Assembly: GCA_033977485.1 (NCBI GenBank)
Contig: CM066997.1
Span: 78,710,634-78,774,633, forward strand
Direction: 5' to 3'
DNA: 64,000 nucleotides
Source: Hydrangea macrophylla
Taxonomy: Eukaryota > Streptophyta > Magnoliopsida > Cornales > Hydrangeaceae
Shown: piece after piece, positions 24,388 to 36,559 of the stretch
Layout: every line of letters starts with the position of its first letter
Numbering within the stretch: position 1 is the stretch's first letter
Notes under the pieces: generated by a model
Told to the model about the DNA's origin: nothing
Databases searched by the model: none
What the model saw: the letters and a program-made list of their open reading frames with translations, nothing else
Made by a program: the position numbers and the translations under genes

Positions 24388-25781
24388 TTAATGATGCCAA
24401 CACACTCTCTTCAAAAGTTTTATCCCTAGGCGGATTAGCACGGAAGGGAGGTTGTTGGTATTGATTTTGTTAAGGCCTGGGTGTATTTGGGAAGTTCGTC
24501 GTCGCTGGTTTTGAATACGGACCTTCACTATTAGATTTCCATGAAAGGTTCGGGTGAGGTCCCCATGTCGAGTCCAGTTTATAACCCGCGGGGTTGTAAT
24601 TGGGTCTTTGGAACTGTTAGACAGCATTTATATGTTGTTCTACAAATTTCGGAAACTGTGACGCGGACGGACATGCTAATGTCGAATGAGACAAATCAGA
24701 GCATAACTGGCATACTTCAGTGGGAGGGGGTGGGTCGTGCATGTGGCCTATCATCATGAGTTGGTCCATTTCTTATTTAGTTACTGGATTTCACATGAAT
24801 GATTAGACTCAACTTTAGCCTCTCTCTTTGGTTGTGGTGGGAGGTGTCCCTCGGTTCTTACAGATACAGCTTGGTGCATAGAATTTTTGCTTAATGTTTC
24901 AAATATCTTCCAAGCTTCGTCGGCACTCTTGTGGAGGAACGTCCCCGCACAAATAGCATCGACGGTGTTACAAATGGTGGGAATTAGTCCCTCGTAGAAG
25001 ACTTGCACAAGTTGCCATTTGGGTATCTGATGATGAGGGCAAGAATGTAAGAGTTCTTTAAACTGTTCCACGTATCATAAATGGTTTCACCATCTTGCAT
25101 TGTGAAATTAGTTATAGAATTTCTAATCTGATTTGTTCTAGTGACGGGAAAAAATTTCTATAGGAAAGCAGTCTGCAATTCATCCCATGTTCTTATTGAA
25201 TTTGGCTCCAAGGATTGTAGCCAATACTTCACTTTGTCTTTAAGTGAAAATGGGAAAAGACGCATTTTAAACTCATCATCTATTAAGTTTTGAATTTTTA
25301 ACGTAGCACAGATACCCTGAAATTCACCTAGATGATTATAAGGGTCTTCCTTAACACGACCGTGAAATGACGGAAGGAGTGCAATAGTCGACGATTTGAT
25401 TTCAAAGTGAGCTGCAGTCACTTTCGGTAATGCAATACACGACGATGGTGTATAGGTGGTAGGAGTAAAGTAATCCTTTAAAGGTGGTGGTGGGGGTATG
25501 TTAAGATTACCCCCATCATTCCGATTATTTCCATTATTCCTGTTATATTCAAAATCAGCCATTGGAATAGATTCGATTTTTATCGTTCTAGTTCTCCTTA
25601 AACGGTTAAGAGTACTTCGGATTTCCGACTCAAACAAAGATGACAGTTCTAGTGTGGACTCATCGTCTAGCATCAACCGAGCTCTAGAAGCTTGTGTTGA
25701 CGACCTAAGGACTCTAAGGGTGCGTTCAAGTTTGAGATTAAGCGGATTTAATTTAGGTTTACTTAAACGAGTACCAAACAT
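24388..25781 (-). pseudogene. Athila gag, broken
   Basis: It starts at ATG 25781. The N-terminus is basic and Ser-rich, followed by NIPPPPPLKDYF and the retrotransposon gag core (LLPSFHGRVKEDPYNHLGEF, MRLFPFSLKDKVKYWLQSL). A stop at 25158-25160 and a frameshift near 25072 interrupt it; 25071-24781 continues the core (PHHQIPKWQLVQVFYEGL). After another shift a CCHC zinc knuckle is visible at 24671-24712 with spacing CX2CX4HX4C. It forms the particle shell and binds RNA in intact relatives. Confidence 0.85.
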
Positions 25782-26249
25782 AAACTAAAGACTGACTCAA
25801 TTAAAACAAAAATAAACTATGCTAATAAACAAGCATGCAAGCACACAAGACTAATATGATGCATGAAATTATCCTGCAATGCAATGACCGCGTCAAGACC
25901 AGCGCCCCGGGTTTTCTAGCTAATGCAGTGCTCACTCCACACCTACCCTAATGCAAGTATTGCGTCTCAGTGCCCTGACTTACAGTGGTTTGATGCGAAA
26001 TTTAAACAACGGATTTACTTGGTAGTTTTTAATGGATTGCAATTTATTTATTTTTCAGGTGCGCGTAAGCTTTGTTCACGTGCACAGCTGCTCTACTCGA
26101 ATTTGCTAGAATTGATAATTTGAAATCTGCAAAAACACGGATAATTTTTAGCGACTCGAAAATAAAACTAGAAACAAAGAAAATAAAATAGAAGCTAATA
26201 TTTACTACGTAAATTACGATTCTAACAATTAACGGCAAAAATATTTCAA
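25782..26249 (-). other. Athila 5' untranslated leader
   Basis: Sequence between the primer site and the gag ATG; no frame of note. The packaging signal would be expected here but cannot be recognised by eye. Confidence 0.6.
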
Positions 26250-26267
26250 TCCCCGGCAACGTCGCCA
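26250..26267 (-). promoter_or_regulatory. Primer binding site, tRNA-Asp type
   Basis: The minus strand reads TGGCGACGTTGCCGGGGA. This is complementary to the 3' end of plant tRNA-Asp with one mismatch, and it lies 5 bases from the end of the 5' LTR. tRNA-Asp priming is typical of Athila. Confidence 0.85.
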
Positions 26268-26272
26268 AAAAT

Positions 26273-27400
26273 TGATCTTGTCAAAATCAAGATATAAAAG
26301 TATGCTTACTTATGCTTTACTTTCAAAAGATTTGCAGTGTGGAAGTTAAGGTCGAACCCACAGAGATTGTTAATTTCTATCCTTTAATTACTAAAATCTA
26401 ATCTATTTAGTTATGAGAAAATCGGAAGTTTGATTGATTGATGATTTGATTCTTACTACTAATTAAACTATGAATTAAACTATGAAATTATGGAAATAAA
26501 TTCAAGAATTAAATCTAAGTAATCTAGTATGCTAAATTGACAATTGGTTTAAATATGAATAGATGAGATCTATGATTACAAATCCACCACTAACTGTGCA
26601 TCGGGAGTCTAGACTTTCTATTCTAAGTTCTATGTTTGGATATTTATGATCTATTGTAGCTACAAGCCCAATAGAATCAACAAGAATCGATCTAAAATAC
26701 TCTTGATTATTATCATTAAAAATTGATTATATATAAATAATCTACCAACATACAATCACTACCCAATACATAAAATCCTAAAATAAGAAAGCATAGAATT
26801 CCCCCTTTACATAGCTAGGGTTTCAATGAAACCCTAGATTAGGAGTTTAGTTGCACATGGTGGATGAAAGCGTGAAGATTGAGTTGATGGTAGCCATTAG
26901 AGACCTTCAAGCTTGCCCTTCTCCTTCCTCTTGCCTTCCAAGTAGTGTGTGAATGAATGAATGTGTAACCCCCTTTTTGATTTAGAATGAGATATATATA
27001 GTTATAGAGAGATTAGGAGGGTTTTCCTAAACCTAATCTCACTAAAACTGCTAAAATTTGCATTCTGGACGTAATTGGACAATTTCGTCCACATAGGGGT
27101 CTTTAGCTCTTCAAAATACGCATTTTATGTTTTTTCGTACGGATCACGCAAGCGGGCCGCGCGAGCGCGTAAATGGGAGGTCGCGCGAGCGGGCCGTGTG
27201 AGCAATTTCTGGGATTTCCCGCGATGGGCTTTTTCTAGCTTCTTTCCGCTTGCTTTTTCTCCGTATTTAACCTGGAATCCTTGCTTTCTTCTAAATCCTG
27301 CCATAAAGTGGAAAACGAAGTAAAATTATACAAAAACAGGATAAAAATGGCTAACAAATGTGAATTACAGCGTGTAAATAGGATTGTTGTCTCCCGATCA
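26273..27400 (-). mobile_element. Athila 5' LTR (right copy)
   Basis: It runs from TGATCTTGTC to CCCGATCA, 1128 bases. It lacks about 220 bases present in the left LTR between AATCAACAAGAA and AAAATACTCTTG. The CG-rich U3 block is at 27138-27230 and a TATATATAG-type box is near 26990-27005. Confidence 0.9.
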
Positions 27401-27680
27401 AGCGATGATGCTATATCAATCCGAATAACTGGATTATTGTAACCTTGAATATCTTGATGGGTTTTACCTATGCCACATCGGTCTGGTAATCCTATCAAGT
27501 CGATTTTCTGGGCAATGATGTTCTAAATTAACGGCATTGGGCCGGATGGTTCTGGTAAACCAAATGAGTTGGGAGATTGTGGTCGAGATAAAAGAGTCAG
27601 TAAGATGAGATGGTTATATGGTTCATGCACGGTCTTTTATTCTTTAATTAAACTATTCAGTAATTGTTCATATACGACGA
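27401..27680. other. Non-coding stretch between Athila and Tekay
   Basis: No gene or terminus seen. Its start (GCGATGATGCTAT) resembles TGATGATACTAT at about 11701, on the other side of Athila, so it continues the interrupted target sequence. Confidence 0.5.
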
Positions 27681-29401
27681 TGTCACGCCCCGGAACAACA
27701 AAAATAGATAAACATAAATTTCCTTTTTAGGTCCATAGGGAATGACGGGTGATTGTCACTAATTATCCATACCACGCAGTACTAGTCTAACTAAAAGCAA
27801 CAAGAACAACAATAGTAAACAAACTGAATATATCATAACGATTCTATCAATTACAAACATTAGAGTGGTCATCACGATCACAACAGGTCCAGGGACAACA
27901 TATGCTCAAGTACCTGTTTACTAATAAAGTGCAACAGTAATAACAGAAATATAAACTAAATATAACTTCTTCTTCTTTAGCTGGCATAAGAGTAGTCGTC
28001 AGCGTAACAGTCTTCTCTGGCATAACTGGCATCAGTGGGGCCACCCTTGGCATATTCCCCATCAGGGTAGTAACCGTCATCATAAGCTCCATCACCTACA
28101 TTATCAAGAACGGGATAGTCTGGACGGGGAATGTCCAGGCAATAACAACTGTCAGCTTACTGAGAGCTGAGTGAATAAAAACTTACCAAGTATCAATTAT
28201 ATAACGTAATACAATTTATTGAAGTCATAAGATATAGTTCTACTAAGTAATGTACTCTCTTTATTCCAACGTCGTTACTCAACCCTTATCGTCATATTAT
28301 CCTAAGACCGATAATCGACACGATAACCAACATATCTCAACTAAAAGAACAGACTCACTCGTTTACCTTATATCAACATACCATCGCTCTGTCCATTACT
28401 CATTAAGGATATAAACCATCCACTGCAATCATGAACACCACGTCAGTCCATCCCCTACTTATTAAGGATACAATCCACCGTATATCAGGGATACAACACT
28501 TTGAACAACAACATATCAAATCTATTGCCTACTCATCAATTTCTTGCTAGTGATCTCCCATCCACCGCTCGTTAAGGACATAGTCCATCCATCGCTCATT
28601 AAGGATATAACATAGATCACCTGGCTAACTCTGAACTACTTGGTCCTACTCACTGCTCGTTAAGGATATAAACCATCCACTGCATGTGAAAGCATATCAT
28701 GACCAGGCGTCCGCCCATGTACCATTTCTAGAACTTATCAAACCTACTAAACTCAGTACTAATACTGGCACATGACAATTCACATGTGGCCTGACCACTC
28801 TGATTAAAATGAATGGATATCAAACTCATACATGAACCACATACCATCTAAGTCATCATGTTAATCCATTATTCTTAATTATATTTATCTTTGTTGTCAC
28901 ATTATCCCTGATCCACCCACAATCGTATACTGAAAGTCCTATCGAGAATCGAACATTCGAACCTCTTATATAATAAACAAAAGGAACAATCCATGTTCTA
29001 TTAAGTTCGATCGATTGAAACCATTTCAATCGATTGAGAAAAATAATGTTCAATTGATCGAAGTACTTTCGATCGATTGAAGTTCGATCGATTTAACCCA
29101 GTTCAATCGCTCGAGAGTCGTCTTCTCCAGCAGTTCTGAATAGTGAAAGTCCAAAGGTGTTAGGGCATGTTTGGGTCCATTTATTCACATCAAAAACTTG
29201 TAAAATATCATATTAAAAGTACTAAGTGAGTTTAAAACTCATCGAACGTCATTAAGGGCGCGTTTGGTAAGCTTGAGCTTTTGAGCTCCAATGGTGGCCT
29301 CTCTCTCTCTCCTTCTCTCTCTGTGTCTTTCTTTATGCCTCCCTTCTTGTCCTCCACTTCTCTCTCTCTCTCTTCCTCTCGTTTATCTCTCTCTTTCTCT
29401 C
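27681..29401 (-). mobile_element. Tekay-like 3' LTR, outer part
   Basis: The end is TGTCACGCCCC on the + strand. It contains several copies of a CTCRTTAAGGATATA + CCATCCAC phrase (near 28401, 28459, 28569, 28600, 28651) and a cluster of CGATCGATTGAA words (29005-29125). The CT-rich end (29280-29401) may be a microsatellite at the Tat insertion site. Confidence 0.65.
29005..29125. repeat. TCGATCGATTGAA word cluster (Tekay LTR)
   Basis: At least seven variants of TTCGATCGATTGAA / TTCAATCGATTGA within about 120 bases. It is the same word family as in the Copia LTRs and at 43116-43350. Confidence 0.7.
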
Positions 29402-32400
29402 TGTAGACCACCCGGATCTGAGGTCCTGGCGTCTTCCCTCGATAGTGTCCTAGGACGGATCCCAAGGAGCACACTTCAGGGAAAACTAGAACTTCTTCAC
29501 GCAGTCCTAGAGACAAAGAGTCGCCACCTAATTTTTGTCGGGAATTAAGAAACCCAAGTTTGACTCGTCCAAAATTGAATAAGGTTACTCGCCCTTCATT
29601 ACCAGAAATTAGGATCGGGAGTCTTGGTACGAGAGGGGAAGGAGCCCAAGCAGGACTAAAGCACTCCCTCCTCGACCTACCAAATGGTAGGCCTTGATTC
29701 AAATATCCTTGTTTTTTAATTCATAATTGGTGTTGTTTCCTCAAACATACTAGATATACATATACATGTCAAAAGAGAACATCTAAGGAAAATCATGTCA
29801 AGAGATTAAATCAAGTAGAAGTCGAATGCACATGCAATACAAGAGAGAGGTATACTTACAGTGGTTAATCCCGCCCGGGACCGATGCAAAATAAAGGAAA
29901 CATGTCATGATATGCAAAAGGGAACAAGAGAACTTACATTGGGTTGACTCAAGCGGAGTCGCAAAAGCAAAAGAAATGGAAACATGTAATGCAATCATGC
30001 AACAATCCTAGATAAGATGTCTCTAACAAATAATCATATAAATAGAGACTATCCTAAAGGAATTGTGTCGTTGAAAACAAAGTTGTATACCTAGAAAAAT
30101 TCTAAGAGAAGGGATAGAGATAGTACACGATACATGGGCACTAAGCCACATGTAGACGAGACAAACCCACAAATCAAAGTCCGAATCCATAGCATTCAAT
30201 TCTCTGCACTAAAACACCAAAGAATACCCAAGCATTGCAAAAACACAAGCAAACATATGACATGTATGATAAACAAAGAAAACATGTCATCAATCAAATT
30301 TCCAGATTCAGCAACCTATAATGAATCCAATCAAAAGTGGTCTTAAACATGAGCTGGGTTAAAACCCTTTTACAGAAAGTTAGATATATGTCTTAGGGAA
30401 CTTCTCCAAAAAGTACAACCTCTTACCATTTTTGAAGTTTGAGAAATAAGAGTTTTGGGAATAGTGGATCAAGACTGTCCACTGTTCTTGTAAAAATCAT
30501 AATTAATTCTACAAAAATCATGTGAAGCTCTATTTGGTGTCAAAAGAAAGCTATTTCATAGTAGTTTATGAAAACAATAATCCCATTGACATGTCAGGAT
30601 CATAAAGTTTCTGAAAAAGTGTTTTAAGCAGACTCTGTTATTCTGGAAGTTTGGTATCATTTGACAAAGGAACGTAAAGTATAATAAAAGCATAATAAAT
30701 ATTCATGAATCATATTAATCAAGTTGATCTAAGCTTTTGATCTCTCATCCAATTATCCTAGATGATTTCTAAACCAAGTTTAATTCATCAATTGTTGTTG
30801 AGTGATCAAGGTATGACCATTTTGTATACATAATCATAATTGTAGTTAAATCTAGAAAATTCCAGAATAGTAGTATCAACTTCAAATGCTTAGAAAACGA
30901 TCTTAACTCGATCGTGTGCTCACCATTTTATGTCAGCATATAGATACATGAGTTAGGAATCATCCCCTAAAAGCGGAACATCGATAACTATTATGGATTT
31001 TCTGAAATTCAAGCACAGAGAGACTATGTTCAAATCTGTCAACCGATTTTTCAATAATTTCTAAAAATAGCATATGGATCCTAGAAGCTCTCAAAACGGA
31101 CCAAATGAAAACTAATTCATCAGAGTTTACCCAGAAAATTTGAAATCCATCAAACTATGGGTTTTAATGGACCAAATTTCATGGACAAAACCAATTTGTT
31201 TTGCTGAATTTTCATCTAGTTCATTTTAAAGTGTGAGGAAAACATCTTATGTGATGGTTTAAGCTTATTTTGAGAGATCAAACTCATAGATCTACTTGAT
31301 TAACATAATTTCCAATCAATTTAGCCCTCAAGTTCTATGAAGAACTTTAGATCATGGATCAAAAGGACTTACAAATATCCTATTGGAGATGAATTTCAAT
31401 AGGAGTTCTAGGTAATAGAAATAATCAAGAGATGGGTATGAACATAGGAATCATCCCTCTCATAGATCATACTTCTAAACTATCATAGAATTCAAAATAG
31501 ATACATATATATAGATAATCATGTATGCATGGATTTAAATTAAAACATAAGAATGAAATCAAAATTGAAAATCAAATTGAAAAACAATCTCTAATTATGA
31601 ATTATCTATGAAAATCAAAAGAGATTTGGATCTAGCTATGTGAGTGTGTGAAGAACAAGAGATGAAGAAGATGAGTATTCTAATAAATGAAATAAAACTA
31701 AGCTAGATCCAAATCTTATATATCTATATATACAAAATAGGAATTAGAGATGAATTATAGTGTTTACCTCTTGGAGTTTTCTCAATTATATAACCAAAGT
31801 TGAATTGAAGATCTTCTTCTTCAAGTGTTTTTCAAGCACTCATCCATGGAAGTTAATGGAGGCAATTGATGTCTAATTCATCTAATCTAATTATCTTAAG
31901 ATTAGTTTAGGGAATTCTAACTCATAATTCTCTCTCTCTAGAATTCTCTCTGAAGTTGAAAGTATTTTGCAAGTATATTCACTTGTGTACTCTCTTGTGT
32001 ATGCTTGTATGTACTTGTGTCTCTATATATCCTCTTGTGTGTCTCTTGTGTGTCAAAGATGATCTCATATGGATCTATATATAGAGTTCTAAAAACTTAG
32101 CTCTTAAGTTACAGGGTTAAAATAGGATTTTCAGAGAGCAGAAAATGGTTAAAATGGCCATTTTGGCGTCTAAACGCAATTACCAGGCAATTTCCTCGTA
32201 GTGGGAGCCTTCTAGAATGGTCTGGAACTAGAAAAACACAATGGAGAACACAATATGTAGGTGGCAGTTATGTTGGGACCCGCCACCCCATAATCCAAAA
32301 CCGCCACCTATTTTTCTTGCTCCTCTGGTCACCCACAAGCCCTCTTTCAAATATTACGTGCACTGCTTTTCCAGATTTTTGTAAAAATGCATTTTGGTGT

Positions 32401-32870
32401 CTGAAATCGTCCAATTACATACCGTTGGAAAGCTGTCGAGTTGAATTTTAGTATAAAAATATTCTAGGAGGTTTTGAAATGAGAATTGAAGTCCAATTAA
32501 AGCCCAGAAGTCCTCCAAAACTTTTGTCGTCTTTTTAAAATCAAACGACGTATTTTTCAAAATTATTTTCCAATGCGCGTTGATTTCGATCTTTTCTTTA
32601 AAATTGGATCTCTGGATATCTAGAATACTGCGTTTAGAACACTTAATGTTCATATAACCCTGAGAGAATATGAATTCCGAGAGACGATTTTGACAAAACT
32701 GGGATTTATCCATGGAAAAGGGCTTTTCTGAGCTTGATGTCACTTTTCAAAGTTTGATCTTTCAATTGTGTGGAATCCAGTACCTTCCATAGAGTACTTT
32801 TCATCATTGAATCCTCCAAGACATTGTCCACCCTAAATCCTATCAGTGTGGTCAAAATTGGGTGTCTACA
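29402..32870 (-). mobile_element. Tat-like 3' LTR (left copy)
   Basis: About 3.47 kb, closely matching the right LTR along its length, with scattered substitutions. On the minus strand it starts TGTAGACACCC and ends GGGTGGTCTACA, a short inverted terminal repeat. The right copy lacks about 47 bases next to that end. Only chance frames are present. Confidence 0.75.
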
Positions 32871-33489
32871 GTTTGCCCATCTTTGGCAGAGCTTGTTGTG
32901 AACAACGTGAATTGCAAGTGAGTGCCAAAGCTAGAAGGCACCCAATAACCATACTGAGAGGTTTTAGGAAAAACAAAATTGTGCAAAAATCAAGAAATTC
33001 AAAATCAGAGAAAATCAAGAAATCACGAATGCAAGAATGCAATGCAATGCTGGGTAGACGCTGCTAAATCTACGCCGCTACTGGTCGTGCTCCGCTGGAG
33101 TTGCCTACGTATCCTTTCCAGGAATCAGACCAGGGTGTAGTTCAAGCGCAAAAGGAGATAAAAGAACATACAAAAAAATGTAGATGAAATGCGCCTATCC
33201 TAGGATGCTGATGTAGTATGAAGACGTGAATGTGCAAGTGCTAGAGGAATTGTCCTCAAGGGCTCTAGATGCAGAATCTAATGCAAGGGGTGCGACGACT
33301 CTTTCTCACAGATGACAAAATTTTGTATGATGCTTTCATAGTCTTTATATGAAGTAGAGGTTGTCTATATTCTTTGGGATAATCTGTAGAGACTGCGTGA
33401 TTATAAGCTGAAGCTGAGACTGAGAAATCGTCTTTGACGATAAGCAGAGGCTGAGACTGAAGGATATTCTTTGATGAGAATCGTCAAAG
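32871..33489 (-). other. Tat-like 3' untranslated region
   Basis: Purine-rich GGCAAAC next to the LTR (minus strand) is the likely polypurine tract, though weak. The phrase TTGCCTACGTATCC...GGAATCAGACC at about 33100 is shared with the old LTR fragment at about 9043. A CTGAGACTGA phrase is duplicated near 33416 and 33450. No gene. Confidence 0.5.
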
Positions 33490-35270
33490 ATTTTTAAACA
33501 ATCCTCCATAAGTGATTATTTCCCTGAGAAAGCTATTCCAAACGGGCTGTTAGTCCTATCGTCCCACATGCATTGGAAGATTACCAGTTCTTGAAAAAGA
33601 GTTAATGACATTTGCTCTATTTGTGTATTTAGTCTGATGAAATCGTGTTCATTTCCTAGCTACGTGTTTGTCACAAGCTAACAGAAAAGTTGAAGTGTGA
33701 AGTTGTTCTTGTCTCATATAGTATTGATGATCCTCCGCAATTTATTATGGTGCGTAGCTTCATTTCTCTCTAATTTCTACCATTTTTTATTGGCAATTCA
33801 ATCCATTTGGTACTCAGTGCCAGGCTTTGACAACGTTTTGCTACATCATGCAGATGCATTTTAATTGTTAAGACGATACATGTGCCCTATTTTTCCTTTC
33901 TTCTTCTTTATTTATTACTCCCTCTGTTCCTTTTTTTGAGTCCACCTTTGGGAACTCAACTTTTTAAAGGGACAAAAAAAAATCTACACCTACTTTTCAC
34001 AATTGCCCCTAATCATTACAATAACTTTTTAGTTTTGTCTTGGTGTAGATTTCAAGGAAGGATGGTTTTGGAAAGTAAGTAAAAATTACATACCAATTTA
34101 GAAAAGTGGACATTAATTTTGGGACATCCCAAAATGGAATATAGGACTCAAAAAAAAGGGACAGAGGGAGTATTTCTTATTTTTTAGGGGGGTTTACTGT
34201 CGAGAATTTCTTTCAAACAATGATGTTGACTACTTCATCTGCTTTATGTTGAAGATTTTCTAAGCAGTTTGGCATGAGTTTTTGTAATCAAGTTTTCAAA
34301 GAATAATGATAGATACCTACTATATGTGTATTTTCATTAGCATCTTCTGATCACATATAATCATGACTAGGGACTTCCAAACATTAGCTCCCTTTTTGTA
34401 GTGCTAATTAGAACGAACTTGAAAACTTTAGTATATAACTTTAAAAAGGATATATGTCTTACTTATGACAATAAAATATAAAATAATATCAATATATCTT
34501 GGAGCAAAACTAAGGGAGAAGCTAAATGAGGTTACCAGGAGTATTCAAAGTGTTGGACAAGACGTTTCCAAGTAGAAAGCTATTGAGCTTATATTGTACT
34601 TTCTTTGTTTCTTTATTTCTTTTTCTCTTCTTTTTTTCCCTTGTAATATACTAGTAGTTCAATATTTCATCAACCCCTCACAGTTACTGAGCCATCATAG
34701 CAAATCTTAGATCTTTTGGGTGGCTTAAGTTATTCAATTAGGTGTATGAATTTGGAAGAGGCCTAAACGATTATAGTACCTAGTTAAAAACAAGAGAACA
34801 TAAAGAAGCTTCAAAAGTAATATTGAGTTTTGTTGCATACCTAAATGATATCTAGTTATGTTTTGCAGAAACTGAAACTGGTGACGGCACACGAACTCTC
34901 ATTGGATGATCTTCAGATTTGAAGATTGGGTGTAAGGATCCGGAAACACAATTTTTTCCCCCCTCAGGCCTGTTTTTTGTATGAAGTCACAGACTTGCAG
35001 GTCCATACATATTCTGATTGTTTTCATTTTTTTTTACATTGATGTAAAATGTCAGGACTGAACAAAGAACTAAATAGTAGGTTTGCTAGAGTTACCTGGT
35101 AGCAGGCAGAGATAGGACATGTTTGGGACCTTCGATACAGCTATGTCGATAGGCTCACACATTTGGCTCTGTGTTGTAATTGATGTATTTAGGCCTTCTG
35201 GGAATTCTTGGTGTGCATAAAATATTACTATGATGGTTCAGTTCAATTGAATTTGATTCTTAAATTTTTT
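33490..35270 (+). pseudogene. Possible captured host-gene 3' fragment inside the Tat-like element
   Basis: The sequence character changes from element-like to gene-like. One candidate exon is 33685-33749, bounded by CTAACAG and GTGCGT and reading KLKCEVVLVSYSIDDPPQFI. A second candidate near 34512-34580 reads KLREKLNEVTRSIQSVGQDV and then stops. A third, at 34869-34924 after TTTTGCAG, reads KLKLVTAHELSLDDLQI and then stops. UTR-like sequence follows to about 35270. I do not recognise the protein. All three pieces are short and splice sites are weak evidence, so this is tentative. Confidence 0.3.
33918..34170. mobile_element. Stowaway MITE (Tc1/Mariner type)
   Basis: It starts CTCCCTCTGTTCC and ends GGGACAGAGGGAG, perfect inverted ends apart from one base. 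It is 253 bases long and flanked by TA on both sides (33916-33917 and 34171-34172), the Stowaway target duplication. Confidence 0.92.
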
Positions 35271-35319
35271 TGTTTCACCATAATTTTTTTTAATTTTTTT
35301 TTTATTTTTTATTGTCACT

Positions 35320-35632
35320 GACATTGTCACCGCTCAGTGCATTGACAAAATTAAAATTATTGTCACCGCTAAGAGCAGTGACATTTTAAATTATTGTCAC
35401 TGCTATTAGCAGTGACAAATTTAAAATTATTCTCATGGTTCATCGCAGTGACAAAGGGAAGGAAATTAACCCTTTAAGGGGTCCTCAAATGGGCAGTGAC
35501 AAACGAAATTGTCACTGTTCGGAGCATTGAAAAATATTTTTGTCACCCCCGGAATTGTTACGGTCGAGTGCAGTGACAAAAGCCCTTTGTCACCTCCCAG
35601 AGCAGTGACAAATCGGCCAATCTGGTGCAGTG
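35320..35632. mobile_element. CACTA-type transposon terminus with subterminal palindromes
   Basis: Read on the minus strand from 35632 the end is CACTGCACCAGATTGG, a CACTA-superfamily-like terminus. It is followed inward by about ten GTCACTGC / GCAGTGAC words in both orientations, the usual subterminal transposase-binding array. No matching left end was found, so this is a truncated or rearranged copy. Confidence 0.55.
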
Positions 35633-36559
35633 TACAATTCTCACCATATATGTTTTTGGAGCAAGATTAGCCCTTCAAATCTTTGGACTTACAAATCAAA
35701 GCTTTGGGATAATTTATGTTTTCGATTTCTTGATCTTCTTCATTCTCCTTTCTTTTCTTTTCTTTCTAAAATTTTGATTGGCTAGGATCAGATTCTTGAA
35801 AATAACACGCAAAATTTTCTTTTCTTTTCATGCTCTAACTTTTGCCTAGGCGCCCTTTTGGGTTTTCATCCTAGTGAGCTTTCTTTTTTCTTTTCTTTTT
35901 CTTTTTCTTTTTCTATTTCCATTTCTTTTGTGCTCTAACTTTTGCTTAGCTGCCCTTTCGGGTTTTCATGCTAGCGAGCTTCTCTTTTTTCTTTTTTTTT
36001 TTAGAGTAGTAGTTCATTTTAAAATATTTGGCTACCATCAAGGACAAAGTGTACATGGCTTGCAGGTTAGACAGGTTTGAATGGCTCATTTTTCTGGGCT
36101 CAAGATTTTGAAATGGGAAGATCAAGGATTTAAGCTAGTCCCGAGTTACTATCAAGCATATCTTTTCAAGATTTTAGCAGAAGCATCTCAAGATTCTTAA
36201 AGTAAGACTAATCAATTCTTAGCTTTCTTCGGTATTAGCGCAAAATCAACTTTTGATCCTTTCAGGATTCTTTTTAATGCACAAAATTATCAACAATGTA
36301 TTTTTCATAATAATCAGAGAAGTGACATTTTCAGTTTAGAGATTCATTCATTCATGACAAGGCACATTTAATCAAGCAAATCACGATTTTATTTTATTAA
36401 TTTGAAAGAGAAGGATTACAGTACTCGACACAGACTCAAACACAACTTGACAATAGACACACTCTGACTCGACTTGATCTCAAGTGGAGCGTCACTGTGA
36501 TTTGCTTATTTTTCTTAAGCATCCATTCGGTTTTAACAAGCAGTTGTTTTCGAACATCA
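35633..36559. other. Non-coding part of the Tat-like interior with a tandem duplication
   Basis: A ~105-base unit beginning GCTCTAACTTTTGC and containing CGCCCTTTTGGGTTTTCAT is repeated at about 35832 and 35931, separated by CT-rich sequence. No gene. Confidence 0.55.

Larger units (their letters stand above)
11754..27400 (-). mobile_element. Athila-lineage Ty3/Gypsy LTR retrotransposon, full length but inactive
   Basis: Both LTRs, a primer site matching the 3' end of plant tRNA-Asp, a polypurine tract and the gene order gag-protease-RT-RNase H-integrase-env-like region identify an Athila element on the minus strand, 15.6 kb long. Coding regions contain many stops and frameshifts, and three catalytic Asp residues are changed, so it cannot act autonomously. 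The flanks are GGCGG (11749-11753) and AGCGA (27401-27405). They share 3 of 5 bases and could both derive from GGCGA by one change each. Confidence 0.9.

Noticed and set aside
29291..29702. Frames of 85 and 156 residues on opposite strands
   Set aside because: They are driven by CT/GA-rich low-complexity DNA at the Tat LTR edge and have no family resemblance.
35320..35632. Short repeats resembling a CRISPR-like array
   Set aside because: Repeats are inverted as well as direct, with variable spacing, and end in a CACTGCACCAGA terminus. A transposon subterminal array explains it better, and this is plant DNA.
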